From: Phlegmacium glaucopus
Taxonomy: Eukaryota; Basidiomycota; Agaricomycetes; Agaricales; Cortinariaceae
Assembly (NCBI GenBank): GCA_015039465.1
Contig: MU130374.1
Location: forward strand, 57,065-121,064
Reading direction: 5' to 3'
DNA length: 64,000 nt
Each line of letters begins with the position of its first letter. Position 1 is the first letter of the stretch. The translations under genes and the position numbers were made by a program. Of this stretch, positions 32,166-43,872 are shown in pieces. Under the pieces are notes generated by a model. It ran no database searches and was not told the DNA's origin. It saw only the letters and a program-made list of their open reading frames with translations.

Positions 32166-35100
32166 ATGCCCGTGAGTAGAGCAAATCCACCGACAGGCCA
32201 ACCAGTGCCACCTTCATCAGTTTCAAACGGTAAAAAGCCAATGAACTACCCTACAACTCAGCAACAACCTCAGCAGCAGCAGCTCAAGAGTGCTAGAGCC
32301 GCTTCAAAGGCCCCGCTTTATACACAACAACAGCAGCAGCAACAGCAGCAACAACAGAATCGCCATCCATCGCCGCCGACGTCGAATGCAAGTGGTGGAA
32401 CGAAGACAAGGCAGTCGAGTGGAACGGGGGGTACAACTAATTCAGGCCCTACATCTGCTCAAAAGGGCAAGGCGAATGCAAACAAGATATGGAGCACGAG
32501 TACAATTGAAGAGCGCGAGCGCATCAAGGATTTTTGGCTGGGCCTCGGCGAGCAGGAACGCAGAAATCTAGTCAAGATCGAAAAGGATACAGTACTACGC
32601 AAAATGAAAGAACAACAAAAACATAGTTGCTCTTGTGCCGTTTGTGGCAGAAAGCGGTCGGTTTCTTGGTCCATCTTTCTTTCTTACGCTCCTTTTTTCA
32701 CTGACACACGATCTTTTATCTTCTTTTACATGTCTTTTTTATGTCTTGATCACACATCGGATCATTTGACGATCGTTTGCCACCTACAGAAATGCAATAG
32801 AGGAAGAGCTCGAGGTACTGTACGATGCTTATTACGAGGAGCTAGAACAGTACGCGAATTACCAGCAGCGCTATGTCTCGTCCGGCGGAACAATTCCACC
32901 TCCTCCTGGGCCAGGCCCTTTCCCAGGGAGCGTCGAACTCGACAAGAACGGCGCAGTCGTCTCACCGGCGCCGGCAAACCTCAAACAACGTGGGAGAGGA
33001 GTCAAACAACAGCCTCAACCGGTCATCGCCAACGGGCGGAAACAACAACATACCCACCCTCACCTTCATCACCACCCGCCACAACCAGAAGACGAACAGG
33101 AGGAGGAAGAATATGACGTAGACGGATACGAGGAGGAGGAGGAGGAGGAGGAAGAAGAACCCGAAGAAGAGGATGAAGAGGACGATGACGATGACGATGA
33201 TGATCCCGAACTTGAGCAGCAACAGCAACAACAGCAAGTTGGTAGAAGGATCGTGAATGGCCGTACGCCCAAAGGCCAACCTATTCCGGCTCAAAGACGA
33301 GCGCCGAATACTCCGCAGCTGCCAGCTGCTGAACGCAGGAGCAAAGGACGGGACGGGCTATTTAACATCGGGAGTAGTCTAACCGTCACGGGTCCGTAAT
33401 TTTATGTCTTCAGTTCTTTCATCCTTACCCAGCTGTTACAAATAGGCCCGGGAAATATTCTAACAGTGGCTGACGATCTTCTCAAAAACGATGGACAAAA
33501 GTTTTTGGAAATGATGGAACAGCTAGCGGAGCGTCGTATGCAACGTGAAGAGGACGCTGCTGGAGCGATCGAAGCAGAAAGTGACGAGGACAGTGAAGAT
33601 GATGGAGATGGAAGTGAAAGGGATGAAGACGGTGATGATGATGATGGTGATGTGAGTGATGAAGACGAGGACGAGGAGGATGAAGAAGATGGTGATGAAG
33701 AGGTTCATATTTAATCCTCTATTCTTCCTTTACTTCCGTCCAACTTATCATACTCTTTCTTTCTAGGCGTTGTCCGAGGAGCAAAAGATGGAAGAAGGCA
33801 AACGAATGTTTTCCATTTTTGCTGCACGCATGTTCGAACAACGTGTACTACAAGCCTACCGGGAGAAAGTCGCTCAGGAACGCCAACTACAGCTACTCCG
33901 CGAACTTGATGATGAAGACAAGATTACGAAGGACCGTGAGATGAAAAAACAGAATCAGAACCAAAAAAAGAAAGATAAGAAGCGGTACGTGCACTTGCTC
34001 TTTTGTTTTCACTACAAAAATACTGAGATGGGCTATGTGACTGTAGGCAGCAGAAGCAGGCTAAGGAGGAAGAACGTGCCCTCAAAGCTGCGGATAAGGC
34101 TGCTGAAGAGGCTGCGGCCAAGGCTAGGCAGGCTGCCCTCGAGGAGGAAAATCGGAAGAAGCGTGAAGAGGAGCGATTGAAACGTGAGGCCACCAAGAAA
34201 GCAATGGAGGAGGAAAAGGCGCGTAAGGAGGAAGACAGGAGGAAACGAGCCCAGGAAGATCGTGAACGTGAACAGGAGCGAGAGAGGAAGAAGAAGGAGA
34301 AAGAGGATAAAACGAAGAAGGAACGAGAGGAGAGAGAAAGAAAGGCCAAAGAAGAACGAGAGGCCCGACTTGCAAAGGAGAAAGAGGAGAAGGCTGAAAA
34401 GGATCGTGTAGAGAAGGAGAAAAGGGAAGAGAGGGAGAAGATTGAGAAGGAGAAAAAGTTGGCGAAAGAGAAGGCGGAGAAGGAAGCGAAGGAGAAACTT
34501 GCGGCGCAGCAACGAGCTGCTGCTGCTGCTGCTGTCTCCACTCAGGCCAGTAGTAGCAGCAGTAAAGGCGCACGTGCCAACAACGCTGTTGCTTCGTCGT
34601 CGACTGCTACCACGCCCGTGAAGTCCAACAATTCCTCCACTTCTTCTGTTGCAGCACCGCCTTTACAGCGATCGCCAAACAGCAGTAGTAGTTCCAGCGG
34701 CAATGGTAACCCTTCCAAGAAGCCAGTCAACAAGCAAATTCCGGCTCTTGTTACCAGTCCTGTGCCTCCAGGTATTCTGGGGCAAGGCAATCGTACAGCC
34801 GTACAACAGCCTAACCTTTCTCGTCCTCCCCATCTCCCACCTCCCACACCTGTCAACCCTCAACAATTACCCCATCTCCCACCACCTCCCCAGACGCCAG
34901 GTATGATGTATGGACATCCCCAAGGACCAGTTGGAATGATACCTCCATCAACGATGTCTCCGCGTGTTGGCAGTTTTCCTCCTATGCCCTACGGATATGG
35001 CGGACCCAACATGCAACAGCAACAACATCCTCCTCCTCCAGGCACTCCGTTGAGTCCTTCTGTCATTCCACGAGGCTTCAATGGATCATCCTTCGACCCC

Positions 35101-35874
35101 CCTTTCAATCGTGGCGTGCCAATTGGAGTTGGCGTCCCTTTAGCCAATGCTCTCCCGCCTCCAACTCCTTCGCCTATCGCCCCCCCTGCAAAAGGGACGA
35201 AACCCCCTCAACAGGGCGCAACTTCAGCCTCAGCCTCAGGTCCTATGCTAGCCCCAGGCCAAGGACGTCGCTCATCCGCACCCGTATTGAATTTGCAGCT
35301 AAATGATGCTTCCGGCCCGGGACCTATCACACGGCCGATGGGTCCGATTGCTCGGCCGATAGCTGGAGGAGGTCCGGCGGCGGGCGGTAATGGAGAAGCC
35401 GCCAGTTCTGGTTCGGGATCTCCTAACCGCCGTTCTCCCAGCCCAAAGGGAGTTGTCCTTGGATCTTCAGCACTGGCTGCCGATGACGACGAGGTAGTAT
35501 CTGCACATGGACCAAGGAGGGTCGGTGGGTCGACTCCTATTGGTATTGGCACTATGCCTATCGGTGCAGGCCCAGGAGGACCACATTGGGGAAATGCCAG
35601 TCCTCGAAGCGGCATTGGTGAAGGCAACTTGAGAGGACCTTGGACTGCTTCTCCTTTCTCTGCTCGAGCCATTCCTAGCGCTATCGGTCCTAACAGTCAT
35701 CTGCAACAACTACATCATCCTGGACCTCCACCTGTATCTCCTTCGTTGTGGGGAAACGGACCAAATAATGGAAACGGAAACGGGGAAAGTTGGCATTCTC
35801 CCGGGTTCTTCCCTGGACCGCCGTACATGAATCATAATACTGCCGCGTCCTCCACACCTCATACTAGTACCTAA
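32166..35874 (+). CDS. NST1: Stress response protein NST1
   Basis: Fungal NST1 homologue, linked in yeast to salt tolerance and P-body/translation functions; a mainly disordered cytoplasmic protein. Exons 32166-32656, 32790-33391, 33446-33702, 33767-33984 and 34047-35874 (3396 nt, 1131 residues); all introns are GT-AG. Order of parts: a Q-rich N-terminus, the family signature around [20 protein letters not shown] and [16 protein letters not shown] (near residues 103-165), a proline-rich segment, a long acidic run (about 33105-33230), a second acidic stretch ending exon 3, then a very long charged coiled-coil (K/E/R-rich, exons 4-5 to about 34510) and a Ser/Pro/Gly-rich tail. Poly-Q is encoded by mixed CAA/CAG codons. 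The start chosen is the first ATG in frame with the signature. No lesions. Confidence 0.93.
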
Positions 35875-36352
35875 TCAGTTCTTTAAGACTGTTTCTCGTC
35901 TGTTTTTCTTCTCCTTCTTTAATCCTTTCTTTCAAACAAATACCATCTCACACTCTTCGTCACATGCGTACTTCGTTTTCTTCGGGATACGATTGCTCGC
36001 TCTCGTGCTGTCGTTTCCTCGTTTATTTCTTGATACTAATGCATCTTGACAACCCCAATGACCTCGCATAAGCTCCTGACACAACTCAATTTTCGATCTT
36101 ACTTTATTTCCCCTCCAATGATGAACTCATTTGATACATTCTGTTTTGAGTTAATGAGCAAGTTGGAGGACATTGTCTAAGCTCCGGTTAGTCCTAGATA
36201 CATATGCGTGGTCCGAGGTTTGAACTTTGGTTTTCATAACGTCCGAATCCATGCTCCAAGGCAAGTACAATTACATATCAAAGATAAGGTGGAAGGTCGG
36301 AAGACGGAAGACGAAATGAAGGAAAATCTAACAGGAAGGAAAGTAAAAACGA
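35875..36352. other. Convergent intergenic region
   Basis: About 480 bp between the converging NST1 and RlpA-like genes. It serves as 3' flank of both. T-rich stretches follow the NST1 stop; nothing else is recognisable. Confidence 0.5.
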
Positions 36353-36901
36353 CTAGCCTAGGTACTCCCAAGTGACGTTAATTAAGCCAAGCTCCAATGG
36401 AGCGAGTGATATGAACGAAGATATAGAAAGGTCGATATTATATCTAAGGCACCCGGGACATGAGTCAACCACCTTAACATCAAGCATTCTTCCTTTATCT
36501 AAAAAGACGATTAAAAGTCAATTAAAACATTTCATGTTGCTGCAACACAGAAACTATACCTACAATGAACTCGGATCATGTTGCCGCAGTGGCTTCCCTT
36601 ATTATACTCCTGTGTCGAGAGTGCCACAATATGGTCAGCATTAGTGTTCCATGTACCACAATTTCCGAGCTAGAGGTTCAGGATGGAGAGGGTTAGAGAC
36701 AAATTTCATATGAAGCAAGAGTTCAAATGTACCCCATCGTAATACCAGGAGGCTAATTTGCCGATAATGACTTGATAGTCAGCCACTATTCGAAGAATTA
36801 ATTGTCGTATACTCACCACGACCGTGGAATGCAGCGTTTACTACCAAGGCTAAAAGCGAGATTATAGTCATCACGGAGAAAAGGAACTTGTTGGATATCA
36901 T
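36353..36901 (-). CDS. Small secreted RlpA-like (double-psi beta-barrel) protein
   Basis: Hidden among four short exons: 36901-36817, 36752-36733 (only 20 nt), 36669-36564 and 36498-36353, with introns of 63-65 nt, all GT-AG. The total of 357 nt gives 118 residues and closes on TAG. A signal peptide (MISNKFLFSVMTIISLLALV) is followed by GRASWYYDGLGNCGTWNTNA, a DPBB hallmark, then HIVALSTQEY, and DVKVVDSCPGC with NIDLS near the end. These match single-domain RlpA-like/expansin-like proteins secreted by many fungi (cerato-platanin/expansin superfamily fold); the fungal role is unclear, possibly wall or host-polymer interaction. The Asp in VVDSCPGC corresponds to the conserved DPBB aspartate. 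Confidence 0.85.
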
Positions 36902-37777
36902 GATGAGCGATATATAATAAGCGGGCTCCGACTCTTAATGGAGAGGAGTCGTAGCGCAGAAAGAGATCGAAACGGGCCCTTTTAAGCAAATGACTTGTGG
37001 CAGGACGACTTCAAATTTCACTAGGGAAAGAAGTGGTTTGGAAACCTTGGGTCAATTCTTCGTGATTGCTCTAATAATCTCAAAATATGAAGGATCTTTC
37101 CATTTAGATTGTCGATGCTTCCCACTGCACATTTCTGAAGGATAGGCTAGGAGAGCGAAAACCATATCAAGGGGATGTCGGGACAGGAATCCTGCACCAG
37201 GCGTAGGTCCTGCCAGAGGGCAAATGTTAATTTGCGGTTGGAAGGACCCAGAATGTGATGTTGGTTCAAAGTTGGGGCACTGTGTATATTATCGTTAGGT
37301 AGTAAAGAAAGAAAGAAAAAACATATGCACGTGATCGAACATACCATATATGGCAGGAAGAAGGGTTCTTGAAAAAGTCTTTTTAAAAGATTCCCTTGAG
37401 CCATGTCATGCATAAATCACTGGAGCATCTACTGTATTCGAAAAATAAGGTTCAAGCTTTATGGGAGTGGCTTATAAGTTTGTTATCTCTTGGCATCCTG
37501 TTGGACTTGGATCCGGAGCATATGCGAGCATGCGCAATGTGCCATTTTAACTTTTATACCAATCGGACGTGTTATATAGTCGAAATAGAATTTAAGCAGA
37601 CCATAATCGATTAATGCCTGGCTTTGTTGAGAATACTTAGATGATATGCCCACCTCAGCCGCGGCGGGCCGTCTCTCAACGTGGAATTTGGCGCCAAATG
37701 GGCGCATCATTTTTTTGTTCTAAAAAAGGTTCAAAATTACGTTTCCACTATAGATGGTCCGTGCGCAGTAGTGACAG
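36902..37777. other. Intergenic upstream of the RlpA-like gene and of U2 snRNA
   Basis: Divergent spacer of about 0.9 kb. TATATAT near 36911-36917 lies just outside the RlpA-like start (minus strand). A 60-88-codon frame set at 37147-37710 shows no motif. The right end holds the U2 snRNA promoter. Confidence 0.5.
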
Positions 37778-37784
37778 TATATAA
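37778..37784 (+). promoter_or_regulatory. TATA element of the U2 snRNA gene
   Basis: TATATAA about 22-27 bp upstream of the inferred U2 snRNA 5' end at 37805, the spacing expected for a Pol II start in fungi. Confidence 0.6.
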
Positions 37785-37804
37785 GCCAGCTCTCGACAAC
37801 CTGA

Positions 37805-37990
37805 ATCTTTACCACTCTGGCCTTTTGGCTTAGATCAAGTGTAGTATCTGTTCTTAATAGTTTAACCACTATTATGGAGGCACCGCCTCCATTCCTGGTT
37901 ATCTAATTTTTGCCGCCCCAGCTCCTTGGGCTCTGCTTGCACCCCTTGGACGTGATGACCCCGCCGCTGCACTACTGGCTTGAGTCGTCG
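37805..37990 (+). ncRNA. U2: U2 spliceosomal snRNA
   Basis: The 5' domain is unmistakable: GGCCTTTTGGCTTAGATCAA (stem I region, 37819-37838) runs directly into GTGTAGTATCTGTTCTTA, which holds the branch-point-pairing GTAGTA (37841-37846). Stem II follows (TGGAGGCACCGCCTCCA is a clean hairpin at 37873-37891), then the Sm site TAATTTTTG (37904-37912) and a GC-rich 3' part. The 5' end is inferred from the start of homology, and the 3' end is approximate (37955-37995). U2 pairs with the intron branch point in spliceosome assembly, fitting the intron-rich genes around it. Confidence 0.93.
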
Positions 37991-38646
37991 GGGGATCCCT
38001 CCTTTTTCGAGGACTTTTCTCTTTGCTGGTAATTCCTTGACGCATCACTTGATGTTTGCATTGGAAATTAGCAAATGGATTATGTCTTTGAATTATTCAG
38101 CCTTTTCATTGTTATATAGATTTCCATTTGAAATTATGTAGTATATTTCTCATGTTCCTGCTTTCCGTAAAAGCTTTGTAAGAATATATATGTTCACCAA
38201 TATGGGATACGGGAGTGTGGTGGTGGTCTACACTTGTGAATATCAGTGACCCAACTGTTTTGTTATTGTTCCATCGGGAACTTTCCAAGTTCATGGAGGT
38301 TGGAAGGTTGCTACGACTGGCAATGGGAATGGTTGAGTGTGAATGTTGATATTTTTGATGATGTTATAAGTGGATGTTAAAATGACAACCTTTCTCTACC
38401 TTAGGTCCTTAGCACATTGCAAATTTGCAGCTATGTGTGCCCAATATTTGCACAATATAAATCAAACTTGAATCCATTACTTCCGAACCAATATCTGTGC
38501 TATCGAATAACGTATTACCGATAAATCAGGCTCAGTGGTGGCTTGAATAATAGATACAATAACAATAACAGTGCAAATAAGCATACAAACTGCTACAACA
38601 AAGTTACGATTGTACATAGTACAATATCTAATAACTTAATATTAAA
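37991..38646. other. Intergenic downstream of U2 and of the polymerase gene
   Basis: AT-rich spacer of about 650 bp with no supported gene; it serves as 3' flank of both convergent neighbours. Confidence 0.5.
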
Positions 38647-41600
38647 TTACCCTCGAACGCGCTCGTGTGGCTCTTGCCATGGAACCCCAAGAATATTGAA
38701 TATTTCTTCCTCAGTTTCTGAAGCAACAAGTATGCCTATTGCCATTTTTAGACTCTCGTTACCGATGCATACAATTCTCCACGCACCAGCTTCTAATTTG
38801 ACACGACGATCACGGGGGTTGCGAACAACATTACCGAACAGCCCCTTCTGGTTAAGTGAGTACCCTAGAACATTGGCCTTGAGGCGGATTGCACGGTTAA
38901 ACTAGAAAGTATATTTGAGCAGAACAAACGAATGGCATCCTCAAAGCAACATACGATGTCATCACCCTGGAAAGTAAGGTTTTCTAAGATGAATGTTCCG
39001 CAGTAAAGTTAAAAAACATACGGTGTAATAGAGTAGGGCAGCTCCTCTGGATGTCCATGGAACGCTTAGGAAGTCAATTCGCCGGCGCCTGGATCCTTCG
39101 ATGTGAGGGAGATGGCACAATCCACGGTAAGTGGCTTCAAGATCATCCGGATCATCGGGAAGGGCGAGGTCTTCCTTGAGAATTCCAGCAGCACGGAGTT
39201 CTTGAAGAAGACGCGGCATGACATCTGGCAGGTGGTTGGTAAGAATGGCGACATTTCTGTAGGTCAAGTCACTTAAGCTTAAACTCACGTCGATGCGTCT
39301 TGCCATCTTGGGTTGGTCGCGTAATCAATATATCGATATCCCCACAGTCTGCCTTCCCTCTAAAGATCCTCATTTAATGAACAATGAACCTAGGTCTTAA
39401 AGAATGGAAACGAATTCACCTCCGATAACTGCCCATAATCTCAATAAATAATTTGGGATCAATGGATAGGGCTAGAAGAGACGGTGAGTGTCTTCAAGCG
39501 TCTATAGTTTAACCTAATAAAATACCTATTGGCTTGATGAGATCGAATATTGCCTTAGCTTCACTGCGTGGCATACGGTCATTAATGTCTGTGGTGAATA
39601 GAGATGAGATGAGAATCTTATCATATAGGGGAGGGACGAACCATCGTAGAATCGAAGGCCTATTTCTTGGGCGGTGGACAACTTCACTCCTCCTTTGCCG
39701 GCTCTAACGTCGTCAAGAGTCCGACAGCCAGCCAGATACCACTGGTGTGCAATAGATTGCCCTATTTCAACGTGTCATACGTTATATTGCCAGGAAAGTT
39801 GATAGGTAATATATCATACCAACACCATAGATCCCTTGAAAAAGGCGACTGACTTCTACATCGTTTGTCTTCTCATAGTTGATACGGCGGAGTTGGCCAG
39901 TTTGTAAAATCTCTTCAATCTTCGGTGAACAAACATGTCAGCTGCACAATACTTCAATTCAGTCCGAAATTTTAATTGCCTTTCGAGCGGTCTTTTCGCC
40001 AACGCCTCTGATTAAGCGAGCCTCGTCGTAGCTTTTGATACGTCGAGGATAATTTTTCAACGCTCTGATGGCTAAAGAAAGATAATTTAGCTCAATGACG
40101 GGGGGGGGGAATGGATGCAGTAGACCAAAGTACATTTACTGTAACTGAACACGCGCCAGTGGTCATCATCGCCCATTTTCGACTTGTGAAGCCCCATGAG
40201 TTCAGAAAGCTGAAACCAGATGCATCAGCATTCCATATTTGTGATTCTGTCAGATTGACCTTTTCAATAATGTCCTGATTGGGGCAATCTGTGATTCTTT
40301 GGACTTCCTTGTTGTCGCAAGTCCAGCCCTTGAACGTTGATATTAGGAGACCATCATCGTGTAGAAAGATAGACTTTTGACCTCACCCTTTTTGGGATAG
40401 GTCCTAAAGGACGTGGCAGGTCATCATCTGTCTCTTCTCTATCTGAATCGTCTATATCAGGCTCGCTAATGCTGGACCACTAGATAGTCAAAACGTTAAT
40501 TGACATTTTTTGAAGACGATCATGGTCCACTTACACCATCTTCTTTCAGCTTTTGTTGTGCTTTTGCCTTCCCATAGAATTGAGCTAGTGGATCGGCATG
40601 ATTATTTTTCCCATCTCCCTTGTCATTACTATTTAGGGTTAGCTTCGAAGTTGACGCTTGGTCGAATTTACGAGGCAGTGGAGGGGATGTTGGAGGTGAG
40701 GGCGGTGCTCCAGAATATCGAATCGAAGCCGCAGCTACCCTACTCGGAGAGATATCAGTTTGAAGAAGCTGGATTGGTGAAACAGATGTATGGCCCCTGG
40801 GTATCCATAGAAGGTTATTTGGGAGCCAAAAAGAAAAGACGTGAGTATACATACGAGCGCCGCTCGCTATCTGGTTCGCTTGGTCCCTCGTCATGACTAG
40901 TTGCCACAGTTTTCTCTTTACCTTTCTTTCTGAAGGATGAGAGAGACATTGGGATATGGGGAGTGTATCCTGCATCCATCCGTTCGCTGAAGGCAGCATG
41001 CATCCAGACATCTCGCAGTTTCGCGTCGATCTCATCTTTTGTCAAGGTGTCTCGTCCAATTACTGTTAAAACCCAGTTCCATGTGACCGTCGGGATGTGG
41101 TCTGGTATGTCTTTGAGCGTTTTGAGGCCGAGCGCCCTGAGTGTTGGTCGCATCAACGCATCTGTGACAATGTGAGTAGTAACTCCCGGGTCATATTCTG
41201 GCATTAGGTTCCCTCCATATTTCACAATCTAAAATTGAAACATGTCAGGAGACGCAAGAAACAATAAAATGACATAACACCTACAAGGTCCATCCTGCCG
41301 CGAGTCATCTCCGAGGCGTGTTTCATGTCACCACCAATGTAAAAGATATGCTTGCCCTCTAAAAACTTAACCGGCGCCTTCTTTTTCTTGGGCTTCAAAG
41401 TGGAGCTGTCTGCTGCGTTGGACGCCGCAGTAGCCAATTTCTCATTAAGACTTCGTGCATATTCTGTTGGAGTCATCGGCTGCGGTTTCTCCTTTCCCCC
41501 TTTTACCTTCCTTTTCTCGGTAGGTTGTTTCGCCGGCTTCCGTTCCTGCTTGCTAGTGACAGTAATAGCGCTTTTCATCGCTGGGATAGGTGAACTTGCA

Positions 41601-43133
41601 CGCGAAGAGGGAGATGAAGATGAAGAGACGTAGATGATAGAGGACTCGTCAACTGGCGCGGTCACCTTGCTGCCGCCCCGCTTGAGCAGTCTATCACGTT
41701 TCTTCATGGTACTGTGCTTGGCGATGCGTTCTTTCACTTCCAAGTACAATTCGCTTGGTTTGGACATAGCCTTCCTATCTTTGCTCTGATTGTCAAGTGC
41801 TCCAGGTGGTAAGACGACGCTGATCTCTTCGATCGGTGAGGTCGGAGGATTGGAGTCAAATTTCGGATTACGGATTATCTTTGTAGCCGCGACTGCGGCT
41901 TTACCCTTAGGTTTAGGGCGAGCAAATCCGACCTCATACAAAGGCTGAAGATCAAGTTGAGGGTGTTTCGCGAGTGTGATAGGCTCTTGTTGCGCAGCTG
42001 TATTCTTCTTCTTTGGGGAGGGAAATGGCTTGGAAAAAGATGTGATACTACATAGGTGTTGATTGAGGGATAGAGACAATTTTGAGCAAAGGGAGTCACG
42101 TACGGGCTAGCATTTGTTGTCATTGACTGTGGAGGTGGCTGCGGGCTGCGATCCTTTTTGTCACGCTCATTAATGACCCTTCTTACAGGGTCCAATTTCG
42201 CTTGAAACGTCATCGATCGTGCCGGCACTGAAGCGCCAAACAAGTCCACAGTGAAAGAATCAATTGGTTCTGGCATTTCAGAGTCAGAAGACGGTGATAC
42301 CGAAAGCGGTCTACCCTTGTCTGCTTTAGGACTTGAAGTTGAAGCCCCCTCTTGGTGAGTTTTCTCTCGCTTTATAGCAGCTCCGAGCTGAAGATCAGAC
42401 GATTTGCGCTTGACGGCACTAGCATCGCTGAAGTGAGACAAAAGTTCGTCGTGACATAAAGCTACCTACGGCTTGAAGTATGTTGGTGATTCCGGGGACC
42501 TCTGAGAGGTGAAATCCATGAGGCGTTGGTCTCCTGAACTTGAAGGAGCTTCATTTGACATAGGTCCAGAACACGATTTTACTAAAGCATCAAACGAAAT
42601 CGGCTCTTGTACATTGCCGGCAGGAGTCTGCGATAACATATGGCCTAGGTCCTTGTTTAATGGTCTTGTATGTTGAGGTGAAATGGCGCGTGGATGATTT
42701 TGAACGCTGTTTTGACTAGGAACTCGTTTCCGCTTGCTCAAAACTTCCTCTGGTGAGATATCGGACTGTTTACGCTTGATGGTTCTGACATCACCAGATA
42801 GATCTTTAGAGGTCGTCTTCGAAACTAGGCTCAGGTTGTTTGATTCACTAGGTACATGCAAAGCCGTTGTCACCTCTGAAGCCTGGCCATGATTCAAGGC
42901 TCTATCCCGTGAACTTGGCGGTGCGATTGAGACTTGTGGCATCCTCAAGGACGCGTCTCCGTTAAGCCCTTCGCTATATCTGCCTTATCAGGATATTCTC
43001 CCTTCAATGCCATATGTACACACCTCTGTCTAAGCGAGGATATCTGTTTGATATATTTATCTGCGTCTCCGTCAGGCAAGTTCATGCGTTCATCTTGTTC
43101 AGCGTAGTAAGCTTCCACGTCAAAGTTGGCCAT
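38647..43133 (-). CDS. Family-X DNA polymerase with BRCT domain (Pol lambda type)
   Basis: Repair polymerase acting in base excision repair and end joining. From the ATG at 42942, the exons (high/low) are 42942/42470, 42427/42104, 42047/41285, 41228/40855, 40739/40535, 40479/40387, 40328/40260, 40209/40140, 40071/39980, 39919/39820, 39761/39642, 39588/39526, 39471/39420, 39359/39289, 39224/39022, 38966/38955 and 38901/38647: 17 exons, 3339 nt, 1112 residues, in frame throughout. A Ser/Pro-rich N-terminus with basic NLS-like patches precedes a BRCT domain (FLEGKHIFYIGGDMK, VTWNWV). Then come the 8-kDa/HhH region (RLIRGVGEKTARKIEEIL) and the palm with IMGSYRRGKADCGDIDIL (two catalytic Asp) and RRIDFLSVPW (third Asp), ending in FNRAIRLKAN and ETEEEIFNILGVPW. 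One exon is only 12 nt (GDDI). The intron at 39979 starts with GC. An extra 5' exon 43133-43024, joined by an 80-nt intron with a CTTAAC branch site, would add 37 residues; otherwise that stretch is a separate upstream frame ending 2 nt before the ATG. Confidence 0.9.
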
Positions 43134-43872
43134 ATTCTTTGCATAATTCTTCTGGTTACCGCCCTTATATGTTGGTGGCGTTCGAGTCAACAATGACGGC
43201 AGATCGGAGTCAAGGGTCGAAGTGACCCACGCTGAGTCAGGAGAAAAACAAGGTTACATAACCGCCTTATCCAGCACGTGACCTCCAGCACACATAAGAA
43301 CTTTGTTAGTAGTACTTCTGTATGCGAGGAATCAAAATCGTATAGATATGAGAATTTATTTTCTGCAGTCTTATTTCCATTGAATAGTAAGGAAAGTGCT
43401 ATCAATTTCTCAATAAAAACAGTTTCCACCGATTTCGCAGATGCAGATATATCGAAATCATGATCAAAGTCTGAGCCTGAAAAGGTCAACCAAACACTGC
43501 AATAGGTATGTTATATCGTACAAGTTTTTTTTTGGTTGTCTGAGTAGGTTACGCCGTCCAGGAATCCGGAATCAACCGCAGCTAAATGTCCAGCTATGTA
43601 GAGTTGTGTAGAGACTCGCCTCAATTCATCTCGCTATGCTCATGGACTACTGCGAGTGGACTGTCTCTATGTTCAAACGTTCGTACATACCACTGAGGAA
43701 GATCGGTTATGCCTGGCCGTGACTCGGACATATTTTTCTTCTTCCACATACCCTGGTTATAGTAACCGGATCCATGCCTCATAAACCCGTTAAAAATCTT
43801 GATATAAAGTCGAGACCTCGCTCTTTAGGAACCCATTCAAAGGTTCTTAAGTCGCTCTAAGCCTTCGTCGAT
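43134..43872. other. Divergent promoter region (polymerase / methyltransferase)
   Basis: About 740 bp between two divergently transcribed genes. GATATAAAG at about 43800-43808 lies about 65 bp before the methyltransferase start. No other feature is recognised. Confidence 0.5.

Noticed and set aside
33069..33294. Poly-serine and poly-leucine minus-strand frames
   Set aside because: Antisense of the acidic and Gln-rich tracts of NST1.
33924..34573. Long minus-strand frames rich in Ser/Phe/Leu
   Set aside because: Antisense shadows of the Lys/Glu-rich coiled-coil of NST1.
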